DNA of 64,000 bases, taken from assembly GCF_902150065.1 (NCBI RefSeq), contig NC_043983.1, positions 16,747,821 through 16,811,820 on the forward strand, in the 5' to 3' direction. Below are positions 38,101 to 49,105 of this stretch, one piece after another. The position numbers and the translations under genes were made by a program. How positions within the stretch are numbered: position 1 is the stretch's first letter; every line of letters begins with the position of its first letter. Origin of the DNA: Myripristis murdjan (lineage: Eukaryota > Chordata > Actinopteri > Holocentriformes > Holocentridae). Under the pieces are notes generated by a model that saw only the letters and a program-made list of their open reading frames with translations, had not been told where the DNA came from and did no database searches.

Positions 38101-39531
38101 AACCTTTCCCTCCTCAGGATGGTGTTGCCAGACGAGCTCTTGCCAGACCATCGCCCACCAATTAGGATGATCCTGACCTCTGACAGTGCACAGCTCTCTT
38201 TCATCCCTGTAAGGCATTAAAAAAAAAAAAAAGACTCGTAAACATCACTCACATTACTCACTGAACCAGACATATAAGGCAGAAGCAAAAGAAATGATTA
38301 CTGTCAAAGTAAAAGCCTCATATCTTCAGAATAAACAAAAAAACAGAAAAACAGCAAACAATTGACTTGATTTTGAAAGAGTTTGATGAAAATAACGGGT
38401 TGGAGAACTTTTTATGAACCCTTACAGAACACCATATAATTCCCCAGTTGAAGATTATAAAGAAGAAAATCAATAGAAAAATCACAAAAATTGGACTGAT
38501 AAGGTTTTCACATGACAACAGTGATATGAAAAAATTTTTTGCACTGTTTTAGATTATGACTGATAGAACAGGAATGTGCATGTGAATGTGTGCTGTGATG
38601 TCTGTGGCACAGTTACCTCAGAGATTTATTTTTGACTTTAGTTTTAATTTGCATTTGGTACACTGACTAATGCTTTGGACAAGTGCCGCACTGATGCCTG
38701 AAGAATAGCAATATGAAACAATGTGAAATATTTTTAGTAAGTAAGTCTCAGACCTTTGAGCAAAGCAAATTATCTTTGATGTCAAATGATAAAAAGTTCA
38801 AGAGGCTAAGATCAGTGGAATCAGCTGAGAGTGAGTCATCACCTAGTGTTGTGTGATGTTTTGAAATACAAAAAAAAAAAAAAAAATCCTCATTTTTTCC
38901 CCTGACATGTTTTTTTTTTTTTTTTTTTTTTTTTAAATCTAAAAATATACAGTGAAAGCAACTGAAAATATTTGAAACCTTTGCCAAAGGGTACAATTAT
39001 GAAAAGCAGGGTTTACCCTCTTGCAAGGTGATATTTTGGGATCCATATCAAGCTTTGTAGTTACGGGAATCAAGACTGCTTCCTTGATCCTTTTAGGCAG
39101 ACAGGAATCAGGTCTAACTTGTTTTGATTGAAAAATAACCGCCTCAAAGATATGCTGCCCCTGTAGTTGTTATTAGTGGATTAGTGCATCAAGATGAAGT
39201 ATTTTTTGTACACAGTGTTGACTGTTTTGCTGCTGTGAAGAGCAATGTAACTCAACTGTAACAACTCTCCTTTTTGAAAAATGGCTCTGCCCACCTTTTT
39301 ATAATGTGTTGAAACCAGGTCAGCAAAATATTTTGCTTGAATGAGTCACTTTTTTAGCCTATAACAGGTTTGCATGTTTTGCATATTTTAATACTTAATA
39401 GGGGTAAGTCATTACAACAAATCAAGTCACTTAAAGTAACTATGTCTTGCTGCATTTTAAACAATGTGGCTAAACACAGTATGAATCTTAAACAATGCCA
39501 TCTTGTTTAACTCACCTGGGCTGTTCTCCAT
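35153..39531 (-). CDS. Triple AIG1/GIMAP-domain GTPase, GIMAP8-like
   Basis: A GTPase of the immunity-associated family. The coding exons are 39531-39516, 38206-37487, 37328-36630, 36480-35722, 35625-35452 and 35370-35153; all junctions are phase 1 and the product is 861 residues. Each large exon encodes one AIG1 domain. The P-loops are GGRWSGKSSSGN, GSRNVGKTSMGN and GQKTVGKSATGN. The G3 motifs are DAPGW, DTPGW and DTPGW. The G4-like motifs are FTCGD, FTRGD and FTYGD, followed by RYHV or KYHV. The domains lie at about residues 15-220, 255-460 and 488-690, and all three nucleotide sites look intact. Domains 1 and 3 end in charged coiled-coil-like helices (for example EKQREAAERADKRRKRAEEQ). A Lys/Glu-rich helix and a 71-residue tail containing VLGWLST and SETSGYRS follow. 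No transmembrane segment is seen. Three-domain members are known as GIMAP8 or GIMAP8-like; orthology to mammalian GIMAP8 is not implied. Confidence 0.92.
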
Positions 39532-40328
39532 TTTGCGTCTTCTTTTTCCTCCCTGAGCTGCAGCACTATCAGCTCAATGTCTCTCAGATCTGTAGGGGTC
39601 AGGGAGGATGGAGTCTCTCCGACATGTAGCCCTCAGGTTAAATATGTTAAGAAAACACCATTTCCTTTTCTTGAAGTTGCTGTCAGACTTCACTCAGGCC
39701 AGTTCATGCTGCTGTGACTGTGTGTGTGGTGAGTAAACAGACCAAACCTTTTCACATGTTACCTAACTGGTTTTACTAGGCTGAGTAACACAGACTGTGT
39801 TGAATAGGCCACAATAGCCTGCCTATCCTACATAGCCCATCATACATAGCCGATACACACCCTTTCAATTTTTCTTGTTTTTAATTCCCATGACACCTGA
39901 AATAAAATGTAAAAAACAAATATGAGTCATACTTTTATCACATCAAAATCAAGAAAAATATAGGGAAGGTATATTAAAAATGGATACCTATATAAAAAAA
40001 ATGGCGGCATAAATGTATAAACCGTCAGTATTGGGAGGGATACTTTTAAAACTCTTCCACTTCCACTACAGATTACTGAATCCATGTTCTACAATATAAT
40101 TTGCTGCATATTTACTTATACTTTTAGATTAGTCAAGTAACCTATTCTAAATTATTGGATTTCCTTTGGAATACAAAAAGTGACGGAGAATGTGAGCAGA
40201 GCAGAGCAAAGTGCAGTGGAGTTGTCAGTCAGTAAAGTTATGTAGGCAGTAGGGGCTGTTTAGCTGAAGATGTTAATACAGTCTGCCTAGCTGTAGAAAA
40301 GCAACAGGATCATAGAAACACCCAGCTC

Positions 40329-40470
40329 TCTGTGCTGCTGAAAATACACCCCAGACCATGTCACCTCTGCAGCACAATATTTTAGGGGAGACGTGAGAAC
40401 AGATACAGTTTTTACTATAGATGCTTGCTCCCATTGGGCCATCCGTCCTGTTAAAAAAAAAATACCTGCT
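40329..40470 (+). repeat. Dispersed repeat copy B
   Basis: It is homologous to 25838-25934 plus 26290-26323 and contiguous here. Shared strings are TCTGTGCTGCTGAAAATACA, CACCTCT, ACTATAGATGCTTG and CTCCCATTG. The element class is unknown; I see no terminal inverted repeats or coding capacity. Confidence 0.6.
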
Positions 40471-40984
40471 GTTTCCTGGCAAATTGCTGCACCTTTAAAA
40501 AACAAAACTCTGTTTATGGGAAATACATGCCTCATGGATTTTAGAGCAAATAAAAGAAGTGATCCATTGCTGAAGACAGTAACTGTATTCAGAATACCAC
40601 CAATTTAACCACTGTAGCTGAAACTGAAAACAGTTACTCATGTTTTGTATTTTAAATACTTAATGCTGTTACTCATACTCCATTACTCTCCAACCCTGCA
40701 AACCAGTGAGTTAATGGTTAGCTTCTTATATTTGATGACAGTTTTAAGTCTGTTTGGATACATCTCTACCCAACATATCCTCATACCTAAATGACAGCAT
40801 AGGTTGTTTGCCAATGATTCCCAAAATGACAAATATGATCGAGTAAAAAAAACAGCACATGGGCATTTTCAAATTTGCTGGACCAGCTAACCGTTGGCCA
40901 GTAACATTAGTGAACGCCATTAGTGAACATTAGCTAATGTTAGCTTAAGCTAGCTTTGTTAGCTTTTTGCCACTTGATTAAACT

Positions 40985-41411
40985 ACTTGATTAAAGTTAA
41001 GAAAAGGTCAGGTTTGGGTTAGAATACTTAATCGTCATGGTTCAGGTTAGGAAAAGGTTATGGTTTGGGTTAAAGTACTTTGTCGTCATAATCAAGGTTA
41101 GGACAAGGAGTGGTTTGGGTTAAAATATTTTGTCATCATGATTAAGGTTAGGAAACAGTCATGGTTTGGGTTAAAGTTAGGAGAAGGTCATGGTTTGGGT
41201 TCGGGTTAGGAAAAGGTCATGGTTTGGGTTAAAGTACTTTGTCGTCATAATCAAGGTTAGGAAAAGGGGTGATTTGGGTTAAAAAACTTTGTGATCATGG
41301 TTAAGGTTAAGAAAATGTCATAGGTTGAGTTAAAATGAAGAGAAAGTCATGGTTTGGGTTAAAATACTTCATTGGAAACAAAAACACGTTGTGCTTCACA
41401 GGGAATCGAAC
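40985..41411. repeat. Diverged tandem array with flanking box-B-like motif
   Basis: About six to eight imperfect units are built from GGTTAGGAAAAGGTCATGGT, TTGGGTTAAAGTACTTTG, TCGTCAT and TCAA, with periods near 30 and 60 bases. At its right edge the minus strand reads GAGTTCGATTCCCTGTG (41398-41411 covers the core), a good match to the RNA polymerase III box B consensus. This suggests a tRNA-derived SINE piece rather than a functional tRNA gene; no cloverleaf was found. Confidence 0.6.
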
Positions 41412-42088
41412 TCAGGTCTCCTGTGTGAAAGTCCTGTCTTTGAATGACCCTTCCCCCACATCGGTCATTTTTATCCCCTCAAACAATCAACTGTTGTCAT
41501 TTTTCTGGTGAGAGCAGGCTGTTTCAACCAACTTACCACATCTGGATTTAGGAATTTTCTCCTGGTTTTCTTTGCAGAAGAATTCAAGCACATCTCAGTT
41601 TTCAAGAGGACCTCCTATAAAAATGCTCATCTTCAGGACATTTCACAGGTTTCCAGAGGACTTAGGACTGGGCTATTCCAGGATACTGGTAACCTTTTCC
41701 TGCAGCATCCCTTGATTGATTTCACTGTGTACCTCATATCACTGTTATAGCAAAAGATTAAATTCCTCTTAGGTTTTTTTCCCTCAGAACATCTGGGGCT
41801 ATTTATTTCCCTCGCTATCCTTGAAAAACAGTCATGTAGCATGATTTTGCCAACAGCATGTTTAACACCAGGTACTTTATTTCTGGGGATCGTTGGGTTT
41901 CTGCAATTAAGACCAAAAAATCCTACTTGGTTAAATCAGACCACAACACATTTTCTCACAGGGTTTTGGGAGACCAGCCGTGTCTGCTTGCATAATTTAG
42001 ATGGGACTGGATGTTCTTTCTAGTGAGAAGTGACTTTCATCTTGGAACCTTAACCCACAGCTCAGAAATCTGCAGAGAAATGTGAAGT

Positions 42089-42089
<1 letters not shown>

Positions 42090-42161
<72 letters not shown>
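42090..42161. repeat. TC/AC compound microsatellite
   Basis: About 30 bases of TC are followed directly by about 40 bases of AC. Confidence 0.95.
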
Positions 42162-42163
<2 letters not shown>

Positions 42164-42826
42164 GCTCCTGGTGCTATATTTCCTCTACTACTTGATTGTG
42201 ATTATGGTCTTCACTACTGCACTGAAGTCTTTTTTTTTTTTTTTTTTTTAAGTGGGAAGAGGGAAGATCTCAAATATCTCAAAGATCTTTTTGCCCATAA
42301 CTGTCTCTGCACACTCATGTACAGAAAAATACATTCAGCTTGAATTTAATTGCTCTAATTGGGATCTCTTTGTTTAATTTAAAATAAAGTCAAATTAACT
42401 TTGTTACTTTATGTTTACCTTAATTTTTAAGATGTGACGTTTCCTTTTAGGCTTCAAGGCAATAAAATGTAGAACATTAGAAAGGTTGTGTTGATTTTTG
42501 ACATTCACTGTGAATAAAAGGCATGATATTACATTCCAGTTTTAAAAAAAATGGAAACAAACAATACAGCCTATATGTTTCACAACTTTTTATTTTAATG
42601 TGTTGAACTAACATTCAAATATGAGTGACAAAATGCAACATGCGACCACATTTACTCTGACAAAGATGCAATTCATGTCTATGCAGCTCCTCAAACCTTA
42701 ACACAATGTAAATTCAGATTTTCAATTTGCATCCAATAGATGAAGTGGGAAAAAAAAAAAAAAAAAAAAAAAAAAAACATTAATCAGTACTGTCCAGTAG
42801 ACATGCTGGAACACAGTGTTTCAGAT

Positions 42827-43045
42827 TTAACTGATGGGGTACAACTGCTTATCCAGCAGGTTGGACATCTCCATCCAGGACAGGTCCCACTGCACCTCTG
42901 TCACATCCTGCTTGGTCTTGGGAAGCTCCACTGTTGGCAGTTCTTCTTTGGAAATTGGCCAACAGTTACGTGTGCGGCAAATTTGGTACCTTCAGCAAAA
43001 CACAGTAACAGGCATTAAGTGAACAGTTTGGCTTGGAATCCATGC

Positions 43046-43091
<46 letters not shown>

Positions 43092-43128
43092 GTATATCTA
43101 TGTATGTATGTATGTGTATGTGTATATA

Positions 43129-43177
<49 letters not shown>

Positions 43178-46100
43178 ATCTATCTATCTATCTATCTATC
43201 TATGTATACACATACACTATATTACCAAAAGTATTCGCTCACCCATTCAAATGATCAGAATCAGGTGTCCTAATCACTTGGCCTGGCCACAGGTGTATAA
43301 AATCAAGCACTCAGGCATGCAGACTGTGAAACAAGACATTTGTGAAAGAATGGGCCGCTCTCAGGAGCTCAGTGAATTCCAGCGTGGAACTGTCATAGGA
43401 TGCCACCTGTGCAACAAATCCAGTCGTGAAATTTCCTCGCTCCTAAATATTCCACAGTCAACTGTCAGCTCTATTATAACAAAATGGAAGCGTTTGGGAA
43501 CAACAGCAACTCAGCCACGAAGTAGTAGGCCACATAAAGTGACGGAGAGGGGTCAGCGGATGCTGAAGCGCATAGTGCAAAGAGGTCGCCGACTTTCTGC
43601 ACAGTCAATTGCTACAGAGCTACAAACGTCATGTGACCTTCAGATTAGCCCAAGTACAGTACGCAGAGAGCTTCATGGAATGGGTTTCCATGGCCGAGCA
43701 GCTGCAGCCAAGCCACACATCACCAAGTGCAATGCAAAGCGTCGGATGCAATGGTGTAAAGCACGCCGCCACTGGCCTCTAGAGCAGTGGAGACGCGTTC
43801 TCTGGAGTGATGAATCACGCTTTTCCATCTGGCAATCTGATGGACGAGTCTGGGTTTGGAGGTTGCCAGGAGAACGGTACATTTCAGACTGCATTGTGCC
43901 GACTGTGAAATTTGGTGGAGGAGGAATTATGGTGTGGGGTTGTTTTTCAGGAGCTGGGCTTGGCCCCTTAGTTCCAGTGAAAGGAACTTTGAATGCTTCA
44001 GGATACCAAAACATTTTGGACAATTCCATGCTCCCAACCTTGTGGGAACAGTTTGGAGCGGGCCCCTTCCTCTTCCAACATGACTGTGCACCAGTGCACA
44101 AAGCAAGGTCCATAAAGACATGGATGACAGAGTCTGGTGTGGATGAACTTGACTGGCCTGCACAGAGTCCTGACCTGAACCCGATAGAACACCTTTGGGA
44201 TGAATTAGAGTGGAGACTGAGAGCCAGGCCTTCTCAACCAACATCAGTGTGTGACCTCACCAATGCGCTTTTGGAAGAATGGTCAAAAATTCCTATAAAC
44301 ACTCTCCTCAACCTTGTGGACAGTCTTCCCAGAAGAGTTGAAGCTGTAATAGCTGCAAAAGGTGGACCGACATCATATTGAACTCTATGGGTTAGGAATG
44401 GGATGGCACTTCAGTTCATAGTATGAGTAAAGGCAGGTGAGCAAATACTTTTGGTAATATAGTGTATATATATTCTTTTTTTCTTCTTTTTTATCAGTAA
44501 GACATATGTATGTACAGAGGAGAGTAGAAAGATACATTTTAATGATTCTGTGACTTACCTGTAATGATGGACTACCCACACTATCAGGGGAATAAGGAAC
44601 AAAAGTCCAACAAGGCAGCAGGACAGAATTATCCATTTCCGGGAGCCTGGTGAAGGGAATGAAGCGGTATACCTCAATCTAACTGAAACAGCATCCCTTG
44701 GATTATGTAATACAATTACAAATGAACAAAAAACTGGACTAGAAAATGGCATCCAGTGGTGTGGTAATTAAAAGTACACATAACAATATGAATAAGCAGC
44801 TCAACTGAAAACCATTGATAATTAGTCCATTTGATTTAATTGCTACAGCATAAATATGCATGTTAGGTATAGGCATGTTTTCAGAGGTTTGAGTAGGTGT
44901 ACAAAGTACTTCAGTACTGCTGTTGGAGAAGCAACTTTAATTAACCTGTTCTGAGGTGTTCTTTTCATTATGCATGCTGAACATAACTCTCTGACTAGCA
45001 GCAACAACACTTCTTAGAGTTACATAAGTTGTATCAGATAAACAGAGTGAATATCCAAACACTGTGCTTGGTGTATGCATAGGCCTTGTTCAATTTAAGA
45101 TGGGGGCAAATTAGGACTTTGAGGTAATATATCAGTAATGTATTTAAACATCTTACTAATCAGTGTCTGATTACTTTGCTTAGACGGGTAGTACAGAGTG
45201 TTATCTGCAAAACTAGTGAGTGAATGTATTAACAATCTGAAATCAGTTTACCATGGTTGGAGATCGGTGTCCCATTTGCTGATGTTGAGTTGCCTAAACA
45301 GAAAATAAAGCACATCCATTTAGCCTCTGTGATGCAAAACATAATGTGGAATATTTAAAAAAAAAAAAAAAAAAAAAAAAAATCAAATAAATTGCAACAA
45401 CTATCCTTTCTCACTTCCCACTGATAACCAGCTCGCTGGGCTCTCCATCTTTCTCCCATGGGACGCACACTTGTAGAAGCCTTCATCTTCCTTTGTCACA
45501 TTGTCAATAGTCATCTCTACTACTCTGTCTGGGCTGAGAGAAGTGTGGACTTCCACACCATCTTTGAAGAAGGTGGTTTTACTGTGATTGCCCTTCCAGT
45601 ACTGGCAATACAAGACCACCTGCTCGCCCTCTGGGACACTGTGGACAGGGGTCTTCATGATGATGGTGCCATCTGTTGAATAAATTTAATCGTCAAGTTT
45701 ACTAAACAGATATCCTCATTGCAACTCATTATAATGGCCAGTCTGATCTGTGTATATAGCAATTCCCTGTGTTCATTTCCTGAGCATTTTTGTTGCTACT
45801 CCCTGTGTAGTGCATCCGTGTTTCCAGCTTTTCAAATACACATTTTAGAACGGCAGTCAACCCATACAGAAAACTAATCCATACAGAAATGCTCCAGTAC
45901 CAGAGAAATGTTACATATCTAGTCATACCTGAACCAAATATCCATACCCGCTCTGGATATAGTGATATACAATATGTGTAGTCCATACACGTTGAACAAA
46001 TGTCTAACTAACATATGTGTGTATGTGAAAACAACACATTGTGTCTATATGGATATGATCCTATATGTGACCATGGTGGCTGGTTACTCAAAAACCACAT

Positions 46101-48324
46101 TTCATATAAGGGCATTTATTATATGGTATAATGTATATACCATATATGTAAATCTCCTATACGTTCATACATTCATTTCTGTAGGTGTAGTATTTTTGGA
46201 CTTCCTTCTTCAAAATATATACATTTAGTCACTGTTTAACTGTAACCTGTAATTGTCAGCCTTGGCCAGTGTGTCTTCACTCACTGTCACGCAAGACTCA
46301 CAGCTTACTGTGATGTTGACTGCGTTGCTGCGGCCCCCAGCCCTCTCACACCAGTAAAGTCCACTGTTCCCACTATAGACGGTGGGGAAGATACATGCAT
46401 CAGGGACGTCCGCACTAACAGCACCCTCTAGTGGTGTACACTGTCCGGTCTGGAAGTCTGCAGTCCTCAGACCGAAGTCCTGAGAGAGCTGCCTCAGTGC
46501 CCAGCCTGAGGAGTTAGTCCCAGACACGGGGCACTGCACAGTGAGGCGCTCCCCTCGGAAAATCTGTCTGCTGCTGGGAGTCACAGTCAGAGAGGGGGGA
46601 GCTAACTCTAAGAGGGGAGAGAGGGAGAGAGAGAGAAAGACAGGAATAGATAGTGAGGAGAGCACAGTTGGGGATCTAGCTTTTTCATTTTCATAAGATA
46701 GCAGTTGCTTGACACGACACATGGTTTCATCTACCAAGGTTACCAGTGCATCTGAATAAATTCACCAGCCATACTGTCTGCCTCGGGTTAAATATCATCA
46801 CATCATGAAAAATTAATTGCATTCACTTACTGTTAACAAAAACATAACTTATGTTACAGATGCATTATTAAAACTGATAACTGCTTGTTGCATTACAAAC
46901 ATGACTGAAAGGATGAAGGCATCCTGGGTGTGAGGTTATTGATCCAAACTATCTCCATCTCTATAAAAAGCATAACTTTGACAATCAAATTAAAGAAATT
47001 TGTGAGGGAATGATGTAGGTAACTAATTTTCCTGGGATCCTTTTGCACCAAGGAAGAAGCTGGTTTGGAGACATTCATTCATTATTAATGAGCCACTGGC
47101 TGTTGATTGGCTGGTGGTATTAGTGGCCCCACCCTCTTAGTGACCCCCACTGGCATGAGCATTGACTGCTGCCCCACTGGAGACCAAAGCATGGGTGGGC
47201 TGATGCAGATTTAAGCTTCTCAATGATTGGTTGATTTTTCATGAGGCCCAGTTGTGACAAAACAACTGCAGACGATTCTGATTGGCTCGTTTCCTGGTAA
47301 CATTATTTCCCACAGAGACTGGTCTACATTTGGGAAGTAACCTCATCCTTGTGTGTTTTGCTATGCATATGCTGTAACAGAAAGCCGACAACACGCTGCA
47401 GAGCTTGTGGCCGATCCCATAGCTCACCTGAAACAGTGAGCCGGGCTGGGTCGCTGAGCAGCACCGTGGTCGAGTTGCTGCCCCGTCGCTCCACTTGGCA
47501 CCAGTAGCTGCCCCCGTCCTCCCTTGTAACCCCTGTGATGGAGTAGCTGTCATGAGAGGCCAGGTGTCTGGGGTTTGGGGTTAGAGCCATGTGTGGTTTG
47601 TTCCTGAACCACTGGTAGGTCCACACAGACCTGGAGCCCGACACCACACTACACCGAAGCAGCATACATTCCCCGGGGTAGATGTTTGACCCTGGAGGCC
47701 ATACAGACACAGTGACCTCTGGAGCCTCTACAGAAAGGCAGAATAACTCATGAATATTTTTTTTGCTCCTGTTTTTGTTTGTGTGAGACATACTGTAAAA
47801 GAGAATGTGTGTGTGAGTTACCTTTTGATATAGCAACTTGGACAACAAGTGCTGTTACCCCTGCAACACAGAGAAATGCACTTTACACAAATCCACATGA
47901 AACACACACACACACACCTCTGCAACACAGATACACAGAAAAAATGCCAGCGCCTGTTGCTTGACCCCGAAGTGCAAACCCTGAAGCCAGTTCTTGTTCC
48001 TACTTTCACTTCGTTGTAGCCATTCTACCGTAGCTTGTTCCTGTCACATCGGTGGCATTTTGGCTTTGTGAGTCCCAAGAGCCTGTAGTCAGCTCTGCCA
48101 ATCAGAAGTAATGTATTAACATGAGAATGGACTGAAGCTCAGATGGTTTGTTCCCAGATGGAGGCACGCCAGCAGAAATATGCTGTTGCTGATTTTCAAT
48201 CATTATCTGAGAAAATGAACTGTAAACACTCAGAATGTGTATATTAGAGTGTGTTGGGTCTGGATTACAGCAACAGTCACTTGCTCTGTTGAGAGTGACT
48301 TCGCTATAAAAAAATCCCATCCAG

Positions 48325-48384
<60 letters not shown>

Positions 48385-49105
48385 ACAGCACTGCCACACA
48401 CTGTGACAGAAGAGCTTAACATTTCTTAATGAGACTGTTTAGACGGTTATCATTCCCATGGGTGCAGAAGGAATGTACAAACAGTCACTGTATTTTCCTG
48501 TCAGATAGCTGGACCATCCACATGAAATACTACAGTCATCCAGTTTTCAACATCAATCACGCTTGTCAAAGACAGAATTGACAAAGATTTGGCAGCCGTT
48601 TCCAAATCGTTTCCATTAGTCCTGTTCAGACTGCGGCTTGGTGAGGATACTTTTAAGTTTAAGCACTCTCTGAAGTTCCCTGCTGCAGGCTAGCAGCCTG
48701 ATAAAATTCCTATCCCTGCATGATGTATTGATATCAACAACAAACAAAAACATAGCTTTAATCCTAGAACTCTGTGCTGCACAGACAGCTAAAACACGAT
48801 AAATGCAGACCCCCTGCAAGTCCAAAAAGAAAATTTGGGTACAGTTTTCCCCCCCGCAGTATAACATGTTTTCAACTAAATTCACTCCAAATGTAAACAC
48901 TTGTTTTGCACAGTATTCTGACAGAACTCCACATAAATAATGGATTATGTACTGTACCCTGGTAAAGACTAAATGCAGAGCTAGGCAGATAGGCCTGGTG
49001 AATTCAATCATTCATCAGAAACAAAGAGACAGCTGTGCATGAGTCAGTCAGGTTTTATCTGCTGTTTAACTCACCCAGAAGTCTGCAAATGAGGATGAGG
49101 CTCAT
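42827..49105 (-). CDS. Type I receptor with three Ig domains, complete
   Basis: A cell-surface immunoglobulin-superfamily protein. The coding exons are 49105-49075, 47860-47822, 47727-47428, 46607-46302, 45672-45415, 45293-45252, 44646-44559 and 42989-42827. All junctions are phase 1 except the last (phase 2), and the product is 408 residues. The signal peptide is encoded by exons 1-2 ([20 protein letters not shown]). Ig1 is residues 24-123 (LLRCSVV to YWCQVE), Ig2 124-225 (TVQCPVS to YWCERA, with an extra Cys pair), and Ig3 226-311 (LYCQYW to YKCASH). A Ser/Asn/Thr stalk follows, then a membrane span at 330-351 ([16 protein letters not shown] onward) and a 57-residue tail that includes [18 protein letters not shown] and ends YPIS. 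One Ig domain per phase-1 exon is typical of Fc-receptor-like and related leukocyte receptors. The tail shows no ITIM or ITAM, and the membrane span has no charged residue. I cannot name an orthologue. Confidence 0.85.
43040..43206. repeat. TA, TG and TATC compound microsatellite
   Basis: (TA)n at about 43048-43081, a TATG-rich middle, (TG)n at 43134-43167 and (TATC)n at 43175-43203. It borders the left end of the Tc1-like element and supplies the TA target site. Confidence 0.95.
43213..44466 (+). mobile_element. Tc1/mariner element, full length, with TA flanks
   Basis: The 30-base ends (43213-43242 and 44437-44466, counted with the flanking TA) are inverted copies that differ at one base: left CCAAAAGTATTCGCTCAC, right reverse complement CCAAAAGTATTTGCTCAC. 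Each end is bounded by TA, the Tc1/mariner target. The element is about 1.25 kb and contains one open transposase gene. It sits in the last intron of the Ig-receptor gene, in the opposite orientation to that gene. Near-identical ends and an open frame point to a recent insertion. Confidence 0.95.
43350..44381 (+). CDS. Tc1-like DD34E transposase, apparently intact
   Basis: Cut-and-paste transposase of 343 residues from the [13 protein letters not shown] start; an in-frame ATG at 43317 would add 11 residues. The N-terminal part has paired-like helix-turn-helix DNA-binding sequence ([20 protein letters not shown], then [10 protein letters not shown]), with a basic GRPR-like link SSRPHK between. 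The catalytic residues are the Asp of WSDESRF, the Asp of FQHDCAPVH, and the Glu of [10 protein letters not shown] exactly 34 residues after the second Asp (DD34E). [13 protein letters not shown] box is present, as in Tc1 proteins. The frame is open throughout and of normal length. The product would act in the nucleus on the terminal repeats of the element. Open upstream sequence in the microsatellite is not part of the protein. Confidence 0.95.
   Translation: MGRSQELSEFQRGTVIGCHLCNKSSREISSLLNIPQSTVSSIITKWKRLGTTATQPRSSRPHKVTERGQRMLKRIVQRGRRLSAQSIATELQTSCDLQISPSTVRRELHGMGFHGRAAAAKPHITKCNAKRRMQWCKARRHWPLEQWRRVLWSDESRFSIWQSDGRVWVWRLPGERYISDCIVPTVKFGGGGIMVWGCFSGAGLGPLVPVKGTLNASGYQNILDNSMLPTLWEQFGAGPFLFQHDCAPVHKARSIKTWMTESGVDELDWPAQSPDLNPIEHLWDELEWRLRARPSQPTSVCDLTNALLEEWSKIPINTLLNLVDSLPRRVEAVIAAKGGPTSY
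48325..48381. repeat. CA microsatellite in receptor intron 2
   Basis: About 56 bases of pure CA lie between exons 1 and 2 of the Ig-receptor gene. Apparent Val/Cys or Thr/His frames here come from the run. Confidence 0.95.

Larger units (their letters stand above)
39532..42826. other. Repeat-rich intergenic stretch
   Basis: No gene is seen. It contains the second dispersed repeat copy (40329-40470), a diverged tandem array (about 40985-41372) with an adjacent box-B-like site (41398-41411), a TC then AC microsatellite (42090-42161), and A/T runs. The sequence just right of 39531 should be the 5' UTR and promoter of the GTPase gene. The 3' UTR of the Ig-receptor gene should run leftwards from 42827. 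Confidence 0.6.

Noticed and set aside
36613-38165. Plus-strand and alternate frames across the GIMAP-like exons
   Set aside because: They are shadows of the AIG1 coding exons; no independent motif is present.
41398-41411. Possible functional tRNA gene
   Set aside because: Only a box-B-like core is present; no acceptor stem, anticodon arm or convincing box A could be folded.
43080-43349. Upstream extension of the transposase frame (Tyr/Ile/Val/Cys repeats)
   Set aside because: It is translation of TA/TG/TATC microsatellite and the terminal repeat; the real start is at 43350, or at most 43317.
48616-49011. 131-codon minus-strand frame in the first intron of the Ig receptor
   Set aside because: No family resemblance and no phase-matched splice sites; similar lengths arise by chance elsewhere in the window.
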